A stretch of DNA of 64,000 nt from Zooshikella sp050749885 (GCF_050749885.1 NZ_JBOIUB010000006.1:124001-188000), one strand, 5' to 3'. Counted from the stretch's first letter, positions 25,848-36,342 are shown. A program made the numbers and translations. The notes: generated by a model from the letters alone, not told the origin.

Positions 25848-28800
25848 ATGGCTTGGTTACGACCTGTCTTATTGGTTTGCTGCTGCCTCACTCTTATTTC
25901 CTGCTCTGATGATGAGTCATCTAAACCCTCTGCCGAAAAAGCCGCAGCTACCGCACAAACAACAACGGATAAAACTACTCCCCAGCAAGCACAAGATATT
26001 CCTTTATATTTTCAGGTACTCAACGTCAGTAGTATCACTCATAAAGATGGACTTGCGGCCAAGGTTATTCTTAGCCAGCCATTGGACCCCAAAGAAAACA
26101 ACAGTCAGCACCTGACGATTGAAGACAGTAAAGGTAACGAAGTTAAAGGTGAGTGGATTCTTGATAAAAACCCAAACACACTGTTGTTTTTAGGGTTACA
26201 GCCTGAACAGAAATACTCTGTGTTTGTCGATAAAACACTCACATCTGTTACAGGTAAAACCCTGGATAAAACCAGCCGGCATGAAATTACAGCTCCCGCC
26301 ATGGTCCCAGTTGTTGGTTTTGCCAGTAGTGGCTCACTGCTACCAGCCCCTGTTAAAAAAGGCTTACCGGTTATGTCAGTGAATGTCCCTGAAGTGGATA
26401 TTGATTTTTTCCGGGTTAAAGCTGATCACTTAGCTGATTTTTTTAAGCAATATAAACAACGTGCCAGCATCGAAATTTATTACCTGGAAAAGCTAAAGCC
26501 TTTTCTTGAATTAGCACATAGTGGTCGCTTTGACTTAAAAACCAAAGACAATACCCGAGCCATTAGTCATATTCCTGTACAAAACCTGTCGCCTTTAACA
26601 CAACCAGGTATTTACCTGGCCGTTATGCGGGCTAAAGGTGACTATCAATATCAATACCCAGCCACCTACTTCACCATCAGCGATCTGGGTGTTCATGCAC
26701 GCAGCTACAGTGACCGCTTAGATGTTTGGGTTAATAGCCTGCAAACCAGCCAATCAAAGGCAAATGCCAATGTTTACCTGCTCAACAAACAGGGTGTTCG
26801 CATCAGTGATCAGCAGAAAACAGATGACAAAGGCCATGTCAGCTTTGCTAAACCCATTAAAAATGCGTATTTATTAATTGCTGAACATGAGCAGCATACT
26901 TCAGTTGTCCCCCTATTCACCCCCGCACTGGATTTAGCCAACTTCAAATTAGGCAAACGACAGCAACAGCAACATGAAGTTTTTATCTATACCCCTCGTG
27001 ACTTATACCGGCCTGGCGAGCAAATTGATTTTAGTGCATTACTACGTGGAACTGATGGACAAGCGGTTAAAGGTTTTCCACTACAAGCAGACATTATTCG
27101 CCCCGACGGTAAAGTGTTAAGTAGCTTTACCTGGCGTGCTGAACAGCAAAATTACTTTCAACATGCCTATGCTATTCCCGCCAATGCCCCCACAGGTCGC
27201 TGGCAGTTAAAAGTCACCACCCCCAACGATGTGGTATTCCAGTACGACTTTTTGGTGGAGGACTTTTTACCTGAACGAATGAAGCTGGACTTAAGTGCCC
27301 CCAGCCAGCAACCCACACCACTGACGGCAGAAGAAGTACTTGCCGTTCCTGTTGAAGGTGATTATCTCTATGGCGCACCTGCCGCAGGTAATGAAGTACA
27401 GCCAAAGTTGTGGGTACGTAGTACCAATCACCCTATCAGCCAGTGGTCTGATTACCACTTCGGCATTACCGGCTATGATGCGTTCAACCAGCGGCAAGAA
27501 CTAAGTTCTCTCAAGCTGGACGCTGATGGCAAAGGACACATTGATATCAATAATGAATGGAAGGAAGCAAAATCCCCATTAGCAATAACCGTGTCTGCCA
27601 GCTTGCTGGAAAGCGGCGGTCGTCCAGTTACTCGAAATCGTACTTATCATGTGTTTCCACATAAAACACTGGTCGGTATTCGTCCTTTATTCAAAGATGA
27701 TAATAGTGATAGCGACAGTTTAGTCAGCTTTGAGGTACTCAAAACCAATCAGCAAGGTGAACTCCAGACAACACCCAGCGTACAGGCCAAACTCATTCGT
27801 GAAGAACGCCATTACAACTGGCACTATTCTGAGTCATCAGGCTGGGATAGCTCCTATACCGTTACTGAGTACGCTACCTATGAGCAACCTTTACAGCTAT
27901 CTGCAGAAGGTCCAGCAAAACTGCAAGTGCCAGTAAAATATGGTTATTACCGGTTGGAAGTGACAGACCCCAGCAACCAACAAGTTTCCAGCTATCGTTT
28001 TTATGCCGGCTGGCAACAAACACCTGACAGTGACAGCCGTCCTGACCAAATCCAATTAACGTTAGACAAAAAAGCTTATCTGGCTGGGGATAACATCCAA
28101 GTCACAGTGAACTCACCCTTTGCGGGTCAAGGCTATCTGCTGGTTGAAGGCGACCAGCCACTTTGGTGGGATAGCATTGAAGTACCTGCTGAAGGTAAAA
28201 CATTTACCATCCCCGTCAGCGAAGATTGGAAACAGCATAATCTGTATGTCAGTGCAGTGGTTATCCAACCAGGCAAAGAGCATCAACTTATCCGTCGTGC
28301 AGTGGGTGTTCAACACTTGCCATTAGACCGCAGCCAGCGTGAGTTGGATATTGCAATTGAAGCCCCTGATAAGATCATTCCCAATAGTGAGCTAAAAGCC
28401 AAATTGAAACTCACTGGCATTAACAGTGACCAGCCTACTCAGGTTACTGTCGCGGCTGTTGATGTGGGCGTATTGAACATTACCCGTTACGAAACACCCA
28501 ATCCGAACCAATGGTTCTTTGGGCAACGTCGTTATGAAGTGAATCAATACGACCTCTACCAGAAGATTATTCAGCCAGAGAGTGGCGGTATTGCTGAACT
28601 CATGTTTGGGGGCGATGCTGATCTCACCCGAGGAGGACAGCAGCCTGCCAGCGATGTGCAAATTATTTCTCTGTTTTCTGGCCCTGTAACGGTGAACGAA
28701 CAAGGTGAAGCAGAAGTTAATTTTGCTATCCCCGAGTTTAATGGACAGGTCAGATTGATGGCCGTTGCCTTTAACGATCATCAGTATGGTCATAATGAGC

Positions 28801-30746
28801 AACCCGTAACAGTAGCTGCCCCAGTCGTCACCCAATTAGCCATGCCCCGATTCCTGGCGAACAATGACGAATCAACATTGGCATTGGATATTCACAACCT
28901 CAGTGAGCAAAACCAAGAAGTGGCGCTTCAGCTGACCACTACTAATGGTTTGTCAGTCGTTAAAGACACTCTTCCTGAAACACTATCCCTAGTAAAAGGG
29001 GAAAAACAAACCTTACGTATCCCCGTAAAAGCAGGCACGTTATTTGGTACAGCCGACATTCAACTGAATGTAGCGAACATCAAAGTCGCCAATCAGGATG
29101 AGCCCATTACACTACAACGCAATTGGCAATTGGGAATACGTCCTGCTTACCCTGCCCATCTGCAGCGTATTCAGCAGCAAGTGTTACCCAACAAATCGTT
29201 AACGTTTGATGGCGCTGCTGTTCGAGCTTTGTATCCAACAACTGTGTTGGCGCAACTTTCTATGAGCAGTTATCCCGCCATTAATGTCGCTGCTCATTTT
29301 TCTGCCCTGAAAGCCTATCCATATGGTTGCCTGGAGCAAACGACCAGTGGTGTATATCCACAGTTTCAGGCCAGCGATAAAGTTCTGCAGCAACTGGGTA
29401 TTGAAGGCTCTAGTCAGCAAGAGCGTAAAACGGCCATTCAAAAAGGAATTGATCGAGTCCTGGGTATGCAACGAGGAGATGGCAGCTTTGGCCTGTGGTC
29501 CAATACCAGTCCTGAAGAGCCTTGGCTAACCGCTTATGTCACTGACTTTTTACTGCAAGCTCAGCTAGCAGGTTATGCAGTGCCTAAGCAAGCCCTGGAC
29601 AATGCCCTTGAGCGACTGAAGCACTATGTACAAACCCAAAACCTGCCAGGCAATAACTACCCTGCTTCTACCTTTGCTACTCGTGCTTACAGTGCCTGGG
29701 TACTGGCTCAGCTTAGACAAGCACCACTGGGTACACTGCGCACATACTCGCGTCGCTATCAAGATACCACGGATGCTGGGCTAGCGTGGATTCAGCTAGG
29801 GCTGGCACTGGATAAAATGGGTGACAGCAACCAGGCTAAAAAAGCAATAGATAAAGGTGTACAACAACTGCGTTTAGATGAAAACTACTATCACAGTTAT
29901 GGTAGTCGTACCCGTGATTTGAGCCTGGCCATACACTGGTTAGAATCAACCAAGCAATATTCTGCGCTGGTCCGTGAATTGGCGGTGCTCCTGCATGAAA
30001 GTTTGAAGAACAAACAATACTTCAGTACCCAGGAGCGTAATGCCTTATTCCTAGCTGGGGTCAGTTTACGCAATCACGGTGAAACCTGGTCCGCAGAACT
30101 CACCTTGGACCAAGAAACCACACCTTTGAAAAACCTCGTCAACCTGCAACAAGCCTACGGCTATGAGCAACTCAAAGAGGGATTAACCATCACCACCCAG
30201 GATGAGCGAGGCCTTTTTGCAACCCTTGATCTCACAGGTTACCCTTCACAACCACCCAAACCAGTGAGTAACTTGCTTTCTATTCAACGACAGTTTTACA
30301 GCTTTGATGGCAAACCAATGACACTCTCTTCATTAAAAACAGGAGATATCGTGATTGTTCGCCTCCAATTGAAGACTGAAAAACCGCTAAGTAATGTGCT
30401 GGTCGTCAACTTGTTGCCTGCGGGTCTTGAGTTAGAAAATCAGAACCTGGCAACCAGTGCCAGTGCTGAGCAACTCATGATTAAAGGCACGCCCATCAGC
30501 CGCTTACAACGTAACACCGAACTAAGCCATCAGGAGTACCGAGGAGATCGCTATGTTGCAGCACTGAACATGCCTTATACCAACAGCCAATATGAACTGT
30601 TTTTCTTGGCTAGAGCTGTTACACCAGGTACTTATAAAGTTCCCCCCGCATTTACTGAAGCCATGTATCAACCAGAATACTTCAGTATTGGTGAAACCAT
30701 TGATGAGCTTACCGTGAAGTCTCATGTTAATACTGATAATCCCTAG
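25848..30746 (+). CDS. bacterial alpha-2-macroglobulin family lipoprotein (YfhM-like)
   Basis: A 1,632-residue protein with a lipoprotein signal (L-I-S-C, lipidated Cys at residue 19, +2 residue Ser). MG-type beta domains fill the first 1,100 residues. The thioester motif G-C-L-E-Q is intact, with the reactive pair at C1161 and Q1164. It is followed by the helical thioester domain, with a D-G-S-F-G-L-W-S repeat, and a C-terminal receptor-like domain. Bacterial A2Ms are thought to trap foreign proteases covalently in the periplasm. It is followed after 42 bases by pbpC, the same pairing as E. coli yfhM-pbpC, which suggests defence coupled to repair of breached peptidoglycan. Confidence 0.95.
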   Translation: MAWLRPVLLVCCCLTLISCSDDESSKPSAEKAAATAQTTTDKTTPQQAQDIPLYFQVLNVSSITHKDGLAAKVILSQPLDPKENNSQHLTIEDSKGNEVKGEWILDKNPNTLLFLGLQPEQKYSVFVDKTLTSVTGKTLDKTSRHEITAPAMVPVVGFASSGSLLPAPVKKGLPVMSVNVPEVDIDFFRVKADHLADFFKQYKQRASIEIYYLEKLKPFLELAHSGRFDLKTKDNTRAISHIPVQNLSPLTQPGIYLAVMRAKGDYQYQYPATYFTISDLGVHARSYSDRLDVWVNSLQTSQSKANANVYLLNKQGVRISDQQKTDDKGHVSFAKPIKNAYLLIAEHEQHTSVVPLFTPALDLANFKLGKRQQQQHEVFIYTPRDLYRPGEQIDFSALLRGTDGQAVKGFPLQADIIRPDGKVLSSFTWRAEQQNYFQHAYAIPANAPTGRWQLKVTTPNDVVFQYDFLVEDFLPERMKLDLSAPSQQPTPLTAEEVLAVPVEGDYLYGAPAAGNEVQPKLWVRSTNHPISQWSDYHFGITGYDAFNQRQELSSLKLDADGKGHIDINNEWKEAKSPLAITVSASLLESGGRPVTRNRTYHVFPHKTLVGIRPLFKDDNSDSDSLVSFEVLKTNQQGELQTTPSVQAKLIREERHYNWHYSESSGWDSSYTVTEYATYEQPLQLSAEGPAKLQVPVKYGYYRLEVTDPSNQQVSSYRFYAGWQQTPDSDSRPDQIQLTLDKKAYLAGDNIQVTVNSPFAGQGYLLVEGDQPLWWDSIEVPAEGKTFTIPVSEDWKQHNLYVSAVVIQPGKEHQLIRRAVGVQHLPLDRSQRELDIAIEAPDKIIPNSELKAKLKLTGINSDQPTQVTVAAVDVGVLNITRYETPNPNQWFFGQRRYEVNQYDLYQKIIQPESGGIAELMFGGDADLTRGGQQPASDVQIISLFSGPVTVNEQGEAEVNFAIPEFNGQVRLMAVAFNDHQYGHNEQPVTVAAPVVTQLAMPRFLANNDESTLALDIHNLSEQNQEVALQLTTTNGLSVVKDTLPETLSLVKGEKQTLRIPVKAGTLFGTADIQLNVANIKVANQDEPITLQRNWQLGIRPAYPAHLQRIQQQVLPNKSLTFDGAAVRALYPTTVLAQLSMSSYPAINVAAHFSALKAYPYGCLEQTTSGVYPQFQASDKVLQQLGIEGSSQQERKTAIQKGIDRVLGMQRGDGSFGLWSNTSPEEPWLTAYVTDFLLQAQLAGYAVPKQALDNALERLKHYVQTQNLPGNNYPASTFATRAYSAWVLAQLRQAPLGTLRTYSRRYQDTTDAGLAWIQLGLALDKMGDSNQAKKAIDKGVQQLRLDENYYHSYGSRTRDLSLAIHWLESTKQYSALVRELAVLLHESLKNKQYFSTQERNALFLAGVSLRNHGETWSAELTLDQETTPLKNLVNLQQAYGYEQLKEGLTITTQDERGLFATLDLTGYPSQPPKPVSNLLSIQRQFYSFDGKPMTLSSLKTGDIVIVRLQLKTEKPLSNVLVVNLLPAGLELENQNLATSASAEQLMIKGTPISRLQRNTELSHQEYRGDRYVAALNMPYTNSQYELFFLARAVTPGTYKVPPAFTEAMYQPEYFSIGETIDELTVKSHVNTDNP

Positions 30747-30788
30747 TAAACACTGGGCAATACCTGCTACACGAAGCCGCTATTAACG

Positions 30789-33236
30789 ATGAGCAAGCGG
30801 CTAAAGAAGTACCTGCTACGCTACAGGCGCTTGTTATGCTGCTGCGTAGCAGTTTTTTTCACAATCCCCTTAGGATTTTGGGCTGCTGATAAACAGTGGC
30901 CTTTACCTTTACCCAATGCATCCCTATTTGCCAGCACCGTCGTCGCCAATGATGGCACCCCCTTACGGAGCTTTGCTGACCATAATGGGGTATGGCGCTA
31001 TCCTGTTCAGTTAGATCAAGTTTCTCCGCTATATATCGATGCCTTACTCAACTATGAAGATCGCTGGTTTTATAAGCACCCTGGCATCAACCCTATTGCT
31101 TTGTTGCGTGCTACCTGGCAAAACATTCGCTATGGTCATATTGTCTCTGGTGGCTCAACCATCACCATGCAGGTTGCACACCTGCTCGACTCACACCCAC
31201 GAACTTTATCAGGCAAACTCAGGCAGATGTTTCGTGCAATGCAGCTTGAATGGCATTTCAGTAAGCACGAAATTCTGACGCTTTATATCAACCTGGCACC
31301 TTTTGGTGGACCGATTGAAGGCGTACAAGCCGCAAGTTTCACTTACTTAGGCAAATCAGCCCGCTTTTTAAGTCACAGTGAAGCGGCCTTATTAGCCGTA
31401 CTGCCTCAAGCCCCCAGCCGTTTACGCCCTGATCGTCACCCAGAACAAGCAGCCAACGCACGGAATAAAGTACTCCACCGGTTGGCAGCCTTTAATGTTT
31501 GGCCTACAGAAACAATTAAGGCAGCTTTAGAAGAAAATGTGATAGCACTAAGGCTAGAAGCACCTCAACACGCGCCTCTTCTAGCACGCAGGCTACACCA
31601 GCAAAGTCAGAAAAGTTTCAACCTACCCAAACAAAGCCATTTAAACCAAACCCCGAATGTAGCCCCCTCGCCTTCAAGTCAATCATTATCAACACAGTTA
31701 GATACTTTGCTTGAACCCATTCATAGTACAGTTAATCCACAAACCCAGTTACAAGTCTCAACGCTGATTAGCCATTACCAACACCGATTGCAAGAAGGTG
31801 CATCCGTTGCAGCTCTGGTTGTGCGCAACAAAGATTTAGCGGTTATGGCTTATCAGGGGACCGTTGACTTTGGTAACCGACAACGTTTTGGTCATGTCGA
31901 TATGGTAACGGCGACTCGCTCGCCAGGATCAACCCTCAAACCTTTTCTTTATGGTATGGCTTTGGAGCAGGGTTTAATTCATTCTGCATCGTTGTTAAGT
32001 GATGCGCCGCTTCATGAGGGTGACTATCAGCCCAGCAATTTTAGTGGTGGTTTTTATGGGCCAGTATCTGCTAGTGAGGCACTGCAACGCTCACTGAATG
32101 TACCTGCGGTTCAACTGCTAAAAGCGGTTGGCCCTAAACCTTTTGCTGATCGATTACGTAATGCCGGTATGCTGCTACAGCTTCCTCATGGCGGTAAAGC
32201 TAACCTATCAATGATTCTAGGTGGTGTAGGAACAAGACTTGAAGACTTAGTGAGTGCTTACACCAGTCTAGCCCGTAATGGTTTGGCAGGTGAGTTACGA
32301 TTCAGCCCTGATGCACCACTGAAAGAACGCTACTTATTATCTCCACAAGCCGCTTGGATTATTCGACAGATATTAACCCGGAGTGATAACCAAGCACTTG
32401 CAGCACATACCCAGTCAGTACCACTGGCCTGGAAAACAGGCACCAGCTATGGTTTTCGGGATGCCTGGGCAGTGGGTGTGATGCCTGATTACACCATTGG
32501 TGTCTGGGTAGGCCGGCCGGATGGCACGCCTTCTCCTGGTGAATATGGTTTAGTGACAGCCTGGCCGTTATTACGTGCAATTAGCAGTGCCTTACCAAAA
32601 CAATCAGGGTTTTCTAATCCACCACCAGGAGTAGCACAACAAATCATTTGTTGGCCATTAGGAACAGCCAAATCAAGACAGGAAAACCAACAGGGTAACT
32701 GTCACCAGCAACATACAGCCTGGACAATCCAACAACATACACCACCCACCTTATTTCCGACCGTTCAGGGCCAGCAATTGGTCAACCCTGCACCTATTCA
32801 TATCAATAAGCATGGTCTCCGTGTCAGTTTATCCTGCAACAAGGAGACAACAGAAACACATCATGTAGCACTTTGGCCTCAAGTGTTGGAACCTTGGTTA
32901 CCCAAACGTTGGCAGCGCCAAGATTTACTTCCACCTTTTGCTGCCGGCTGTTTGCCAGCACAACACTTGGGTCATCAAGCGTTAAGAATTAGCTCATTAC
33001 AAGACGAAATGCTGATAAAACCTCAGGCAAAAACGGAAGGTAAATACATTGTCAGCCTACAAACACAAGGGGGCTATGGTCAGTTGGCCTGGTATCTCAA
33101 TGGACGCAATATTGGTAGCAGTCACCCAGGTCAAAGTTTGGTGTATACCCTACCCCGCCCTGGAGAATATCAGGTTGCGGTCACCGACATCTTAGGTCAC
33201 GTAGATAAAGTAACGATAACCGTGCTAACACCTTGA
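30789..33236 (+). CDS. pbpC: penicillin-binding protein 1C
   Basis: An 815-residue class A PBP. The N-terminal TM anchor lies near residues 13-32. The glycosyltransferase domain has E-D-R-W-F-Y-K-H-P-G and G-G-S-T-I-T-M-Q. The transpeptidase motifs are S-T-L-K (SxxK), S-L-N (SxN) and K-T-G-T-S. A C-terminal BiPBP_C-like domain comes last. It polymerises and crosslinks glycan at the outer face of the inner membrane; PbpC proteins are often poor transpeptidases. It is co-transcribed with the upstream alpha-2-macroglobulin. A glutamine/histidine-rich linker lies between the two catalytic domains, longer than I would expect. Confidence 0.95.
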   Translation: MSKRLKKYLLRYRRLLCCCVAVFFTIPLGFWAADKQWPLPLPNASLFASTVVANDGTPLRSFADHNGVWRYPVQLDQVSPLYIDALLNYEDRWFYKHPGINPIALLRATWQNIRYGHIVSGGSTITMQVAHLLDSHPRTLSGKLRQMFRAMQLEWHFSKHEILTLYINLAPFGGPIEGVQAASFTYLGKSARFLSHSEAALLAVLPQAPSRLRPDRHPEQAANARNKVLHRLAAFNVWPTETIKAALEENVIALRLEAPQHAPLLARRLHQQSQKSFNLPKQSHLNQTPNVAPSPSSQSLSTQLDTLLEPIHSTVNPQTQLQVSTLISHYQHRLQEGASVAALVVRNKDLAVMAYQGTVDFGNRQRFGHVDMVTATRSPGSTLKPFLYGMALEQGLIHSASLLSDAPLHEGDYQPSNFSGGFYGPVSASEALQRSLNVPAVQLLKAVGPKPFADRLRNAGMLLQLPHGGKANLSMILGGVGTRLEDLVSAYTSLARNGLAGELRFSPDAPLKERYLLSPQAAWIIRQILTRSDNQALAAHTQSVPLAWKTGTSYGFRDAWAVGVMPDYTIGVWVGRPDGTPSPGEYGLVTAWPLLRAISSALPKQSGFSNPPPGVAQQIICWPLGTAKSRQENQQGNCHQQHTAWTIQQHTPPTLFPTVQGQQLVNPAPIHINKHGLRVSLSCNKETTETHHVALWPQVLEPWLPKRWQRQDLLPPFAAGCLPAQHLGHQALRISSLQDEMLIKPQAKTEGKYIVSLQTQGGYGQLAWYLNGRNIGSSHPGQSLVYTLPRPGEYQVAVTDILGHVDKVTITVLTP

Positions 33237-33473
33237 GTTGAGTGTAAATACAAAACCGCAAAATTTTCTTTTCAGATGAATTTTCTCACAGGTAACTATC
33301 TGGTTTATTTAAACAATTTTACTTCGCTTGCTGAAACGGTTTTTATTCAGCGAAAGCTAAGATTGAAACCATCGTGCATATATTGTTGACTAATCATAGT
33401 ATTACTTCAAACACTTTTTATTTCTTATTAAAAAGATTAAATCAACTCTTATACCAAACGACTTAATCCATTT

Positions 33474-33534
33474 CGAACATGCCGTAAACCCTTCCCTGGG
33501 GGCTCAGCTGCCGCTTCCTTGCGGCAGACGGTTC
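33474..33534 (+). repeat. intergenic repeat, copy 1 (stem-loop CTGCCGC...GCGGCAG)
   Basis: Begins CGAACATGCCGTAAACCC and ends GCGGCAGACGGTTC, with a GC-rich stem CTGCCGC/GCGGCAG. A related copy in opposite orientation is at 36222-36283. About 45 of 60 positions agree by eye, with the flanks CATGCCGTAAA and TTGCGGCAGAC best kept. The type resembles REP or processed intergenic repeat families. Confidence 0.65.
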
Positions 33535-33639
33535 TGCATGAATCAAACCGTTTGCACCCAGCTTCATACTTATCCATATACTGTATTTAATTAATAAGTC
33601 AAACAAATAGGATGACGCCTCAGCGATAAATAAGACAGT

Positions 33640-33717
33640 CGAGGGTTATTTATGAAGTGCGGTACCCATTGCAGGCCAGGTATAGGCCTTGTGAAGGATA
33701 TGGAATAAATAGCCCTC
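33640..33717. repeat. imperfect inverted repeat GAGGGTTATTTAT / ATAAATAGCCCTC
   Basis: Thirteen-base arms with one mismatch, 51 bases apart. Inside lies a smaller GGCC...GGCC pair. The left-arm context CGAGGGTTATTTATGAAG recurs at 54256-54273 with one difference, so this may be part of a dispersed element. Confidence 0.4.
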
Positions 33718-34062
33718 AACGAGCCAAGTCAATAAGTATCATTCAATTGAAGGATTTTTGAAAAGAGAGCTGAGCAACATGAGGATTATTCTGAAATTGT
33801 TACCTTTAGCAGTTTTTTTGCACACTAATCACTTAAGCATCAGGTAAGCCCACTAGGTTGATTTTGATCAAAAATTTGGGAGTATCTCTTCCTACCCTGA
33901 GGAAAATTCAAGTTTTTATTGATTTTACTAGTGATAGTTTAAGCCATTATTTTAGTCGAAAATATTCAAATACCATTACATCTCTAATTTGACATATTTG
34001 TTTATTTACAAAACAATTCAGTACTGTATACTTTTTTGTATTTATTATAAATTATTTTAAAT

Positions 34063-36009
34063 CTATAAGGGACATACTGAAGCCCTTGATTCACTTATAT
34101 CACCAGAAAATTCAGACTCATAACCGTTAGGTGAAAAACCTTTATTGAAAATTAAGTTTGTACTAGAAAGAAGGTCTAGAAAGCTTGGAAAAATATCTTC
34201 ATTACAACTAATAGCTTCAATATATTTAAGCAAAAATACCGAACAAATTTCATCCTTATCATTACTCGACCTCAAAAACAATGAACGCTTAATGGAGTCT
34301 TCAAGATCTAATACAAACTTCATGATAAGATCTTTATTCATAAGTCTTTGAATTTTTATCCCACCAACGAGACAATCTTTTACAAAATCATCAAAATCAA
34401 TCTCTCCAATTTCAGGCCTATTTCTTTTCTGTCCATTAAAAGATAACTTTAAGCTTTGATATAAATCTGATGATACATTCGACAAGTCCTCCTCAATCGA
34501 TTGAACAAATTCACAAAGAAAACTATCTACCTTAACTTCATCACAAACAAAACCATTTAAAATACGACGTAAAATATCAATATTAGAGAAAACAACAGAC
34601 TCAATACAGTATCCATCATGACTTATTGCAAGCGAATCCACACCCATTTTTCTTTCCATACATTCTTTTAACTCTCTATTTACAGCTTCAGTCGAAAAAT
34701 CTCTATCAAATATTACCACCCACCTTTTTCCCGAAAAAAGTTCAGACAGTGTTCTTTTGTTATACTCTATCTTATTAAGAATATTATCTTTACCTCTAAG
34801 AGGAAAGAATTTAAATTCTGAAATATTTCTCTCTCCCCCTTTAACATAAGCAACCTTTTTTGCCAAGCGCTCTAGATAACATGCATCATCATGACCCTCA
34901 ACAAACACTATATTTTTAGCTTTATTTAGATTTTCTAAAGATAAAATCACTCCTCCCAGTGCTTTTTTAATCTCATCAAAACTCTTTGATGGAAGTGGGC
35001 TTAATTCCTTTGTCCTTTTATACTCATCACATAAATAGAATACCTCATTTTCACCAGCACAGCTCACAAACTGATCATTATGACTAATAACAAAAAACTG
35101 ATTATGTTCAATATTTCTAAGGTGTGTTATTAGGTTTTGCTGTAGCTTACTGTGTATGTGAGAGTCAGGTTCATCAACAAGTAAAAGCTTAAGTGGGGCA
35201 TCTATGAACTCAATTGTTGCTAAAATTTCTGTTATTTGTAAAAAACCACTGCCCTGTAAGTGCAAGTCATAAAATCCTGAACCGTTAATTGAAACTGTCA
35301 GATTAATATATTCATCTTTTTTTTCTTTACCCTTTTCAGGCAATCTGAACTCGACATTCTTTTCCAGTATTTCAGAGATACTTTTTGCCAACTCAACTAT
35401 TGAATCCCTTTTAGAAATTATTTTATTTCGCAACACTTCATGTGAGAGACCTTTCTGAATTCTTTTTTTTATTTGAGCTTCGTTAAAGTATGGCTCAAAC
35501 TGATGAACTCCAGAAACAGGCCTTGTTTGATATATAAAAACAGCTTCATCGAGAAATTCACCATTATTTTTACAAAATTCGCTTGCAAATGAGAAAAACT
35601 GATCATTATCAATAATTTGAACTCTATAAAATGCATTTTCTATTGAAGTAGGCTTAGAAACTTTAAAACCCAAATCCCAAGTGACTTCATCATCATGATT
35701 CGTTAGAGAAACAGTTATTTCTGCTCCAGATTTAGGGTTAAAAAAAAGATCATTATCCCCAGTAATACGTAAAAAATCTAGCTCCTGATAGTTTACATAC
35801 CTACTACCAGAGGTCTTATAAAATCCTTTTCTTGATGTTTGAATGTACGTCTGATAACACTTTTCCCAAAGATGAAGCGCTTCAAAAATAGTTGATTTAC
35901 CTACACTATTTTCACCAATAATAATATTAAAATCATGATTATTCTTAATTGTTATTTCTTCAAATGCTTTAAAATTCTTGAGTTTAACTCGGCTAATCCT
36001 TAGTTTCAT
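34063..36009 (-). CDS. AAA ATPase-TOPRIM protein: fused AriA-AriB (PARIS-like) or OLD-family nuclease
   Basis: A 648-residue protein. The first part is an ABC-type ATPase of the AAA_15/AAA_21 kind: Walker A G-E-N-S-V-G-K-S-T at residues 32-40, a signature-like L-Q-G-S-G-F-L-Q-I near residue 250, and Walker B L-L-L-V-D-E-P-D-S-H near 276-285. The C-terminal part has a TOPRIM/DUF4435 pattern: I-V-F-V-E-G-H-D-D-A-C-Y near 367, V-I-F-D-R-D-F near 432, and G-Y-C-I-E-S-V-V-F. PARIS uses an AAA ATPase plus a DUF4435 nuclease, and fused versions are known. OLD nucleases have the same layout. No UvrD-like partner is next to it. The gene is alone between inverted repeats, with a base composition poorer in GC than pbpC. 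Confidence 0.8.
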   Translation of the reverse strand: MKLRISRVKLKNFKAFEEITIKNNHDFNIIIGENSVGKSTIFEALHLWEKCYQTYIQTSRKGFYKTSGSRYVNYQELDFLRITGDNDLFFNPKSGAEITVSLTNHDDEVTWDLGFKVSKPTSIENAFYRVQIIDNDQFFSFASEFCKNNGEFLDEAVFIYQTRPVSGVHQFEPYFNEAQIKKRIQKGLSHEVLRNKIISKRDSIVELAKSISEILEKNVEFRLPEKGKEKKDEYINLTVSINGSGFYDLHLQGSGFLQITEILATIEFIDAPLKLLLVDEPDSHIHSKLQQNLITHLRNIEHNQFFVISHNDQFVSCAGENEVFYLCDEYKRTKELSPLPSKSFDEIKKALGGVILSLENLNKAKNIVFVEGHDDACYLERLAKKVAYVKGGERNISEFKFFPLRGKDNILNKIEYNKRTLSELFSGKRWVVIFDRDFSTEAVNRELKECMERKMGVDSLAISHDGYCIESVVFSNIDILRRILNGFVCDEVKVDSFLCEFVQSIEEDLSNVSSDLYQSLKLSFNGQKRNRPEIGEIDFDDFVKDCLVGGIKIQRLMNKDLIMKFVLDLEDSIKRSLFLRSSNDKDEICSVFLLKYIEAISCNEDIFPSFLDLLSSTNLIFNKGFSPNGYESEFSGDISESRASVCPL

Positions 36010-36342
36010 TTTTGTTGCACTCCCAAAATAAATGCGAGCAACTTTATGAAAGAATGAAATTTTTTCTCCTTACGTAATAGTAGCATAACAACAATAGTAC
36101 TGATGAAAGAACTACCTGTTTTAGCTCAATAATTAATCATCTTCGTTAATTAACAATAAAGAGCTACCTCTAGGTAATTTTTCAAAAACAGCCTCAAACC
36201 AACAAAGCCAGCCATCACTATCGAACTGTCTGCCGCAAGACGCGGCAGTCAAGCTTACAGGGATGGATTTACGGCATGTTTCGTGGGGTTGGCTAGGCTT
36301 TAGAAGAACTTATTGGTAGCACTTACCCAACTTAACTAATTG
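36010..36342. other. intergenic region with inverted repeat copy
   Basis: 333 bases between the start of the ATPase-TOPRIM gene and the end of yciH. It contains the second intergenic repeat (36222-36283) and presumably the promoter of the ATPase gene on the minus strand, which I could not pinpoint. Confidence 0.4.
36222..36283 (-). repeat. intergenic repeat, copy 2 (inverted relative to 33474-33534)
   Basis: On the minus strand it reads CGAAACATGCCGTAAATCC, then CTGCCGC-GTCTT-GCGGCAG, ending in CAGTTCGA. It flanks the ATPase-TOPRIM gene in inverted orientation relative to copy 1, about 2.7 kb away. The stem may also act as a terminator for neighbouring transcripts. Confidence 0.65.

Larger units (their letters stand above)
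33237..34062. other. 826-bp intergenic region with repeats
   Basis: No gene was recognised. It contains the short intergenic repeat at 33474-33534 and an imperfect inverted repeat at 33640-33717, listed separately. The rest is AT-rich and the last 150 bases are especially so. It separates the core A2M-pbpC unit from the candidate defence gene. Confidence 0.5.

Noticed and set aside
34063..36009. Two-gene Gabija-type or class 2 OLD system
   Set aside because: No UvrD-like helicase gene is next to the ATPase-TOPRIM gene on either side.
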